A DNA stretch of 8,406 nucleotides from NCBI GenBank assembly GCA_028709135.1, contig JAQVXN010000073.1:1-8406 (forward strand), given 5' to 3'. Positions 4,843 through 8,406 of this stretch are shown one piece after another. Each line of letters begins with the position of its first letter. The first letter of the stretch is position 1. This stretch comes from Bacteroidaceae bacterium (GTDB lineage Bacteria > Bacteroidota > Bacteroidia > Bacteroidales > Bacteroidaceae). The notes beneath the pieces were generated by a model. It was not told where the DNA came from and ran no database searches. It worked only from the letters and a program-made list of their open reading frames with translations. The translations under genes were made by a program, and so were the position numbers.

Positions 4843-7800
4843 TTATAGTTTTTGTTTTACTTCAATCTCGTGGAAAGTTTCGATCGTATCACCTTCTTGA
4901 ATGTCATTGCAATTATTCAGACTGATGCCGCATTCAAAGTTTGTTGCTACTTCTTTGACATCATCTTTAAATCGTTTGAGAGCATTGATTTCTCCTGTAA
5001 ACTTTACAATGCCATCGCGAATTAGGCGTGCTTTGTCCGAACGGTGTACTTTTCCATCTGTAACGAAAGCTCCGGCAACAGTACCCACTTTTGTGATGTG
5101 ATAAACTTGGCGAACTTCTATTGTGGCAGTCTGTTCTTCCTTAATAATAGGTTTAAGCATGCCTTCCATCGCTGTTTTTACATCGTGAATAGCGTCATAG
5201 ATAATGGAGTAGAGGCGAATATCGATACCTTCTTGTTCTGCTTCTTTACGTGCTTGTCCACTCGGACGAACTTGGAATCCAATAATAATGGCTTGTGATG
5301 CCGCTGCGAGTGAAATATCGCTTTCAGTAATTTGTCCAACGGCCTTGTGTATCACGTTGACTGCAATTTTTTTGGTAGAAAGTTTAATGAGCGAGTCGCT
5401 AAGGGCTTCAACGGAACCGTCTACGTCTCCTTTAACAATCAGATTAAGTTCTTGGAATCCGCCCATGGCAATGCGTTGGCCAATATCTTCAAGAGTAGGA
5501 CGCTTATTGGTGCGTAGGCTCTGTTCGCGCTGTAGTTGTAAACGTTTGTTGGCTATTTCGCGGGCTTCCTGTTCTGTTTCCATTACGTGGAACGTATCGC
5601 CGGCCTGTGGCGCTCCGTTAAAACCGAGTAGGGTGGCAGCTTTTGCAGGACCAACGGTGTCGCGATGTTTGCCTCGTTCGTCGGATAAGTCTTTTATGCG
5701 GCCGAAGCAGGTTCCTGCTATCACGTTGTCGCCAATATGCAATGTACCGTTACTTACCAGAATGGTGGCTACATACCCGCGCCCGTTATCCAGGGAGGAT
5801 TCTATGATTGTTCCTGTTGCTCTGCGGTTTGCATTGGCCTTAAGTTCCAACATATCAGCTTCCAATAGAACTTTTTCCAGTAGTTCGTTAACGCCGATAC
5901 CTTTCTTTGCAGAGATGTCCTGACTTTGATATTTACCACCCCATTCTTCTATCAGGAAGTTCATGGCTGCCAAACCTTCCTTTATTTTGTCCGGATTAGC
6001 ATTGGGTTTATCTATTTTGTTAATAGCGAAGACAATTGGCACGTTAGCAGCTACGGCGTGATTGATGGCTTCTTTTGTTTGAGGCATAATGTCGTCGTCA
6101 GCTGCGATGATAATGATCGCGATATCGGTAACTTGTGCTCCGCGGGCTCTCATGGCTGTAAATGCCTCATGACCGGGAGTATCGAGGAACGTGATGTGAC
6201 GCCCGTTTTCCAAGGTAACGTTATAGGCTCCGATGTGCTGCGTAATGCCTCCGGCTTCACCGGCAATGACGTTAGAATTGCGGATGTAGTCGAGCAAGGA
6301 GGTCTTTCCATGATCTACGTGGCCCATGATGGTTACAATGGGGTCGCGAGGTTGCAAATCATCTTCGTTATCTGCTTCTTCATGAACAGCTTCCGAAACG
6401 GATGCGCTGACATATTCCGTTTTAAAACCGAATTCTTCAGCTACGAGATTAATCGTTTCTGCATTCATGCGTTGATTGATGCTAATCATCATACCGATGC
6501 TCATGCAGGTTGAGATAATTTGGGTAACAGAGATATTCATCATACTGGCTAATTCGTTTGCTGTAACGAATTCGGTCAGTTTCAGAACTTTGCTGTCCTT
6601 GTTCTCTTCATTCATTCGTTCTTCGTTGGCAACGCGAACTTGATCGCGTTTTTCACGACGATATTTGGCGCTGTTGCTGAAGTTCTTCTTACTTGTTAAG
6701 CGGGCTAACGTCTTTTTAATTTCTTTTGCTACATCTTCATCAGAAACCTGAGGTTTATTAAACGGTGCTTGTTGGGGCTGCCTGCGGTTTTTACCTCTTT
6801 GGTTTTGCTGATTATTATTGTTGCTATTGTTGTTATTATTACGTTGATTGTTGGTACGTTGGCGCTGGTTGTCTTGGCGCGGTTGCTCAGAAACTTTTTT
6901 AGCTTCTGTGTTAATATCAACTTTATTGCCAGATATGCGGTTACGTTTTTTCTTTAAAGCATTTCCCTGCACGGTGTGCTGTTGTTGACGCAATTTTTCT
7001 TCGCGTTCTTTGCGCTTTTCTTCTTTCGTCTTTTTGCGCGGGCGCGTGTTTTCGTTAATGCTTGATAAATCAATGCTGCCAAGAACTTTTGGACCACTGA
7101 TAGTGGGTGCGCCATTCAGGTGGAAAACCCCATCCGAGACGGTTCCAATATTATTTGCGGCAGGTTTTTCTTTGACAGGTTGCGGTTCTGCTTTCTTTGC
7201 TGCAGGTTGCTCAATAGGTTTCTCCACGGGTTTTGATTGCGGTTTTTCGGTGAACTTTTCTATAGGTTTTTGTCGCGGCTTTTCTATAGGTTTTTGAACA
7301 GGTTTTTCTATGGGTTTCTCTTCAGGTTTTGGCTGTGGCTTTTCAACTGGTTTTTCAACGACAGGTTGGGCCTCTTTAACGAGAACTTTTTCTTCCGGCT
7401 TGACTATGGTCTGAGGTGCTTCCGGCTTCACTACGGGTTTTTCCACTGGTTTGGGTACTGTTACAGGTTTTTCTACAGGTTTTTCTGTAGAATGTAGGAT
7501 CCCTTCTTTTTCTTCAGGGATCGTCTTTTTTTTGGGTGATGTTAGCGGTTCTTCTTTAGTAGTTTTTTCAATAGAATTTGCCGGTTTCCCTACGGCATCC
7601 AAATTGATTTTTCCTACAGGTTTCAATTGTGGTTTGATATTATCAGGTATTTCTGTTTTGATTTCCTCAACTACCCTAGCGACAGGAGGGGCTTTCTTTT
7701 CCTTTACCTTTTCTGTCTGGCGTTGCGTGATGAGTATATCAGCTTCATTGCGCAAACGTTTGTCTGAACCAAATTCGTCCCTAACTACCTGATATTGTTC

Positions 7801-7920
7801 GTCTGAAAGTTTGGCGTTCATGTCATTCTTTACGGACAAACCTTTTTTCTCCAGATAGTCAACGACGGTCTGTAGTCCTACATTAAATTCTTTTAAAACC
7901 TTGTTCAGTCTAACTCCCAT
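4843..7920 (-). CDS. infB: translation initiation factor IF2
   Basis: GTPase that places initiator fMet-tRNA in the 30S P site and promotes 50S joining. The 1025 residues run: IF2N-type domain (about 1-55, RLNKVLKEFNVGLQTVVDYL); a long low-complexity linker (about 60-440) with an EKP-rich section (146-253), a Lys/Arg/Glu helical section (293-330) and an Asn/Gln tract (351-386); a second IF2N-type domain (445-500); then the catalytic core. G motifs are intact: G1 GHVDHGKT (533-540), G2 GGITQHIG (557-564), G3 DTPGH (580-584), G4 NKID (634-637) and G5 SAK (670-672). A beta-barrel domain II (about 700-790), domain III (810-920) and the tRNA-binding C-terminal domain (925-1020) follow. The ATG at 7920 lies 3 nt after the nusA stop, and cvpA begins 6 nt after the infB stop, marking an operon. 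The linker makes it longer than E. coli IF2 (890 residues). Confidence 0.98.
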   Translation of the reverse strand: MGVRLNKVLKEFNVGLQTVVDYLEKKGLSVKNDMNAKLSDEQYQVVRDEFGSDKRLRNEADILITQRQTEKVKEKKAPPVARVVEEIKTEIPDNIKPQLKPVGKINLDAVGKPANSIEKTTKEEPLTSPKKKTIPEEKEGILHSTEKPVEKPVTVPKPVEKPVVKPEAPQTIVKPEEKVLVKEAQPVVEKPVEKPQPKPEEKPIEKPVQKPIEKPRQKPIEKFTEKPQSKPVEKPIEQPAAKKAEPQPVKEKPAANNIGTVSDGVFHLNGAPTISGPKVLGSIDLSSINENTRPRKKTKEEKRKEREEKLRQQQHTVQGNALKKKRNRISGNKVDINTEAKKVSEQPRQDNQRQRTNNQRNNNNNSNNNNQQNQRGKNRRQPQQAPFNKPQVSDEDVAKEIKKTLARLTSKKNFSNSAKYRREKRDQVRVANEERMNEENKDSKVLKLTEFVTANELASMMNISVTQIISTCMSIGMMISINQRMNAETINLVAEEFGFKTEYVSASVSEAVHEEADNEDDLQPRDPIVTIMGHVDHGKTSLLDYIRNSNVIAGEAGGITQHIGAYNVTLENGRHITFLDTPGHEAFTAMRARGAQVTDIAIIIIAADDDIMPQTKEAINHAVAANVPIVFAINKIDKPNANPDKIKEGLAAMNFLIEEWGGKYQSQDISAKKGIGVNELLEKVLLEADMLELKANANRRATGTIIESSLDNGRGYVATILVSNGTLHIGDNVIAGTCFGRIKDLSDERGKHRDTVGPAKAATLLGFNGAPQAGDTFHVMETEQEAREIANKRLQLQREQSLRTNKRPTLEDIGQRIAMGGFQELNLIVKGDVDGSVEALSDSLIKLSTKKIAVNVIHKAVGQITESDISLAAASQAIIIGFQVRPSGQARKEAEQEGIDIRLYSIIYDAIHDVKTAMEGMLKPIIKEEQTATIEVRQVYHITKVGTVAGAFVTDGKVHRSDKARLIRDGIVKFTGEINALKRFKDDVKEVATNFECGISLNNCNDIQEGDTIETFHEIEVKQKL
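6802..6852 (-). repeat. Asn/Gln-rich codon tract within infB
   Basis: Residues 357-373 of IF2 are almost entirely Asn with a few Gln, Ser and Arg (five Asn, Ser, four Asn, then QQN). At DNA level this is a run of AAT/AAC/CAA triplets on the coding strand. It lies in the flexible linker between the two N-terminal domains, and the flanks are rich in Arg and Gln. Triplet runs like this can change length by replication slippage without shifting the frame. Confidence 0.75.
7162..7488 (-). repeat. EKP-rich imperfect tandem repeat within infB
   Basis: Residues 145-253 of IF2 contain the tripeptide EKP eleven times (starting at 146, 150, 160, 189, 193, 201, 205, 213, 225, 233 and 251), interspersed with KPE, QKP and VKP variants in a loose 4-8 residue rhythm. 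The DNA correspondingly repeats GAAAAACC-type cores. The segment should be an extended, charged, disordered spacer rather than a folded domain. One unit carries Phe for Pro (EKF at 221-223). Confidence 0.8.
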
Positions 7921-7923
7921 ATA

Positions 7924-8406
7924 TTACTCTTTCTCAAATTCTTCGTTCAATATTTTCAAAACATCGTCAATAGTACTTTCTTCCAAGTCTGTTTCTTGAA
8001 GAAGCTCTTCTTTGGTTTTTGCCATCACTTCTCGAGCGGTTTTCATTCCGGCGTTCTTGATGGTGTCGATAACCCACTGATCTATTTCGTCTGAAAATTC
8101 GTCCAAGTAGATATCATCAGATACTGTGTCGTTTCCTGCTTCCGATTCGCGGAATACGTCGATGGTGTATCCTGTCAACATACAGGCAAGTTTGATATTC
8201 ATACCCCCGCGGCCGATGGCGAGCGAAACTTCTTCCGGTTTTAGGTAGACTTCGGCTTTGTGATTGGCTTCGTCCAAGTAGATATTGGAGATTTTGGCGG
8301 GACTTAGAGCACGCTGAATATAAAGAGACTGATTGGTCGTGAAGTTCACAACGTCGATGTTTTCATTATGAAGCTCTCTGACAATGCCGTGAATACGTCT
8401 TCCTTT
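7924..8406 (-). CDS. nusA: transcription factor NusA, C-terminal part (5' end outside window)
   Basis: NusA binds RNA polymerase and nascent RNA and modulates pausing, termination and antitermination. The window holds the last 160 residues; the frame is open through the right edge (first codons read KGRRIHGIVRELHNENIDVV), so an internal GTG at 8349 is not the start. The first part finishes KH1; KH2 follows, with its GxxG loop in LAIGRGGMNIKLA (GRGG at fragment residues 65-68). After about residue 90 comes an acidic tail (DDIYLDEFSDEIDQW) and a helix-hairpin-helix-like segment (NAGMKTAREVMAKTKEELLQETDLEESTIDD split over two helices), resembling a single reduced copy of the C-terminal repeats seen in E. 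coli NusA. It ends 3 nt before infB and is the upstream gene of the visible operon; the promoter lies outside. Confidence 0.95.
   Translation of the reverse strand, partial: KGRRIHGIVRELHNENIDVVNFTTNQSLYIQRALSPAKISNIYLDEANHKAEVYLKPEEVSLAIGRGGMNIKLACMLTGYTIDVFRESEAGNDTVSDDIYLDEFSDEIDQWVIDTIKNAGMKTAREVMAKTKEELLQETDLEESTIDDVLKILNEEFEKE

Noticed and set aside
5288..6513. Two long plus-strand ORFs (5288-5923 and 5926-6513) antisense to infB
   Set aside because: They lie opposite the conserved G domain and downstream domains of IF2, have compositions expected from antisense of coding DNA, and show no recognisable domain or own promoter.
7010..7792. Plus-strand ORFs rich in Phe/Gly/Ser opposite the EKP repeat of infB
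   Set aside because: The repetitive FSIGF-type composition is simply the reverse complement of the EKP codons.
8349..8349. GTG at 8349 as the start of a 141-residue gene
   Set aside because: The frame stays open to the window edge and the upstream codons continue the NusA KH1 sequence, so this is an internal Val codon of nusA.

Overview
This window looks like a chromosomal segment of a member of the Bacteroidetes, most likely the order Bacteroidales. The evidence is the gene order nusA-infB-cvpA-sufB, a very long initiation factor IF2 of 1025 residues with the N-terminal domain typical of this phylum, promoter-like TAnnTTTG boxes, and moderately AT-rich DNA. No rRNA, tRNA, CRISPR array, insertion sequence or phage gene is visible.

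Layout, left to right. Positions 1-531 (minus) hold the first 177 residues of a small MscS-type mechanosensitive channel, cut by the window edge. Positions 709-1896 (minus) encode a 395-residue polytopic membrane protein that I do not recognise. The 397 bp from 1897 to the hsp20 start at 2294 contain a TAnnTTTG box for the minus-strand gene and, on the plus strand, a near-perfect sigma-54 (RpoN) -24/-12 promoter with a two-copy, 21-bp-period upstream repeat. These lead into a small heat-shock protein gene (Hsp20, 2294-2740, plus) that ends in a strong intrinsic terminator.

From 2843 to the right edge runs a tightly packed minus-strand gene string, read from right to left: nusA (partial, transcription elongation/termination factor), infB (translation initiation factor IF2), cvpA (membrane protein of the colicin V production family) and sufB (Fe-S cluster assembly scaffold). 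Junctions are 3 nt, 6 nt and a 28-nt overlap, so this is very probably one operon. The string couples transcription and translation factors with the first suf gene. It stops after sufB: the next gene is the convergent hsp20, so sufC, sufD and sufS are not in their usual place directly downstream.

The most interesting stretch is 2118-2293. It carries the two AAGACAAAATG repeats, the sigma-54 promoter and a well-spaced GGAGG ribosome-binding site. Together they suggest that this Hsp20 chaperone is switched on by RpoN and an enhancer-binding activator rather than by the housekeeping sigma factor. A 34-codon signal-peptide-like ORF overlaps the same promoter and is the main competing explanation for part of the sequence.
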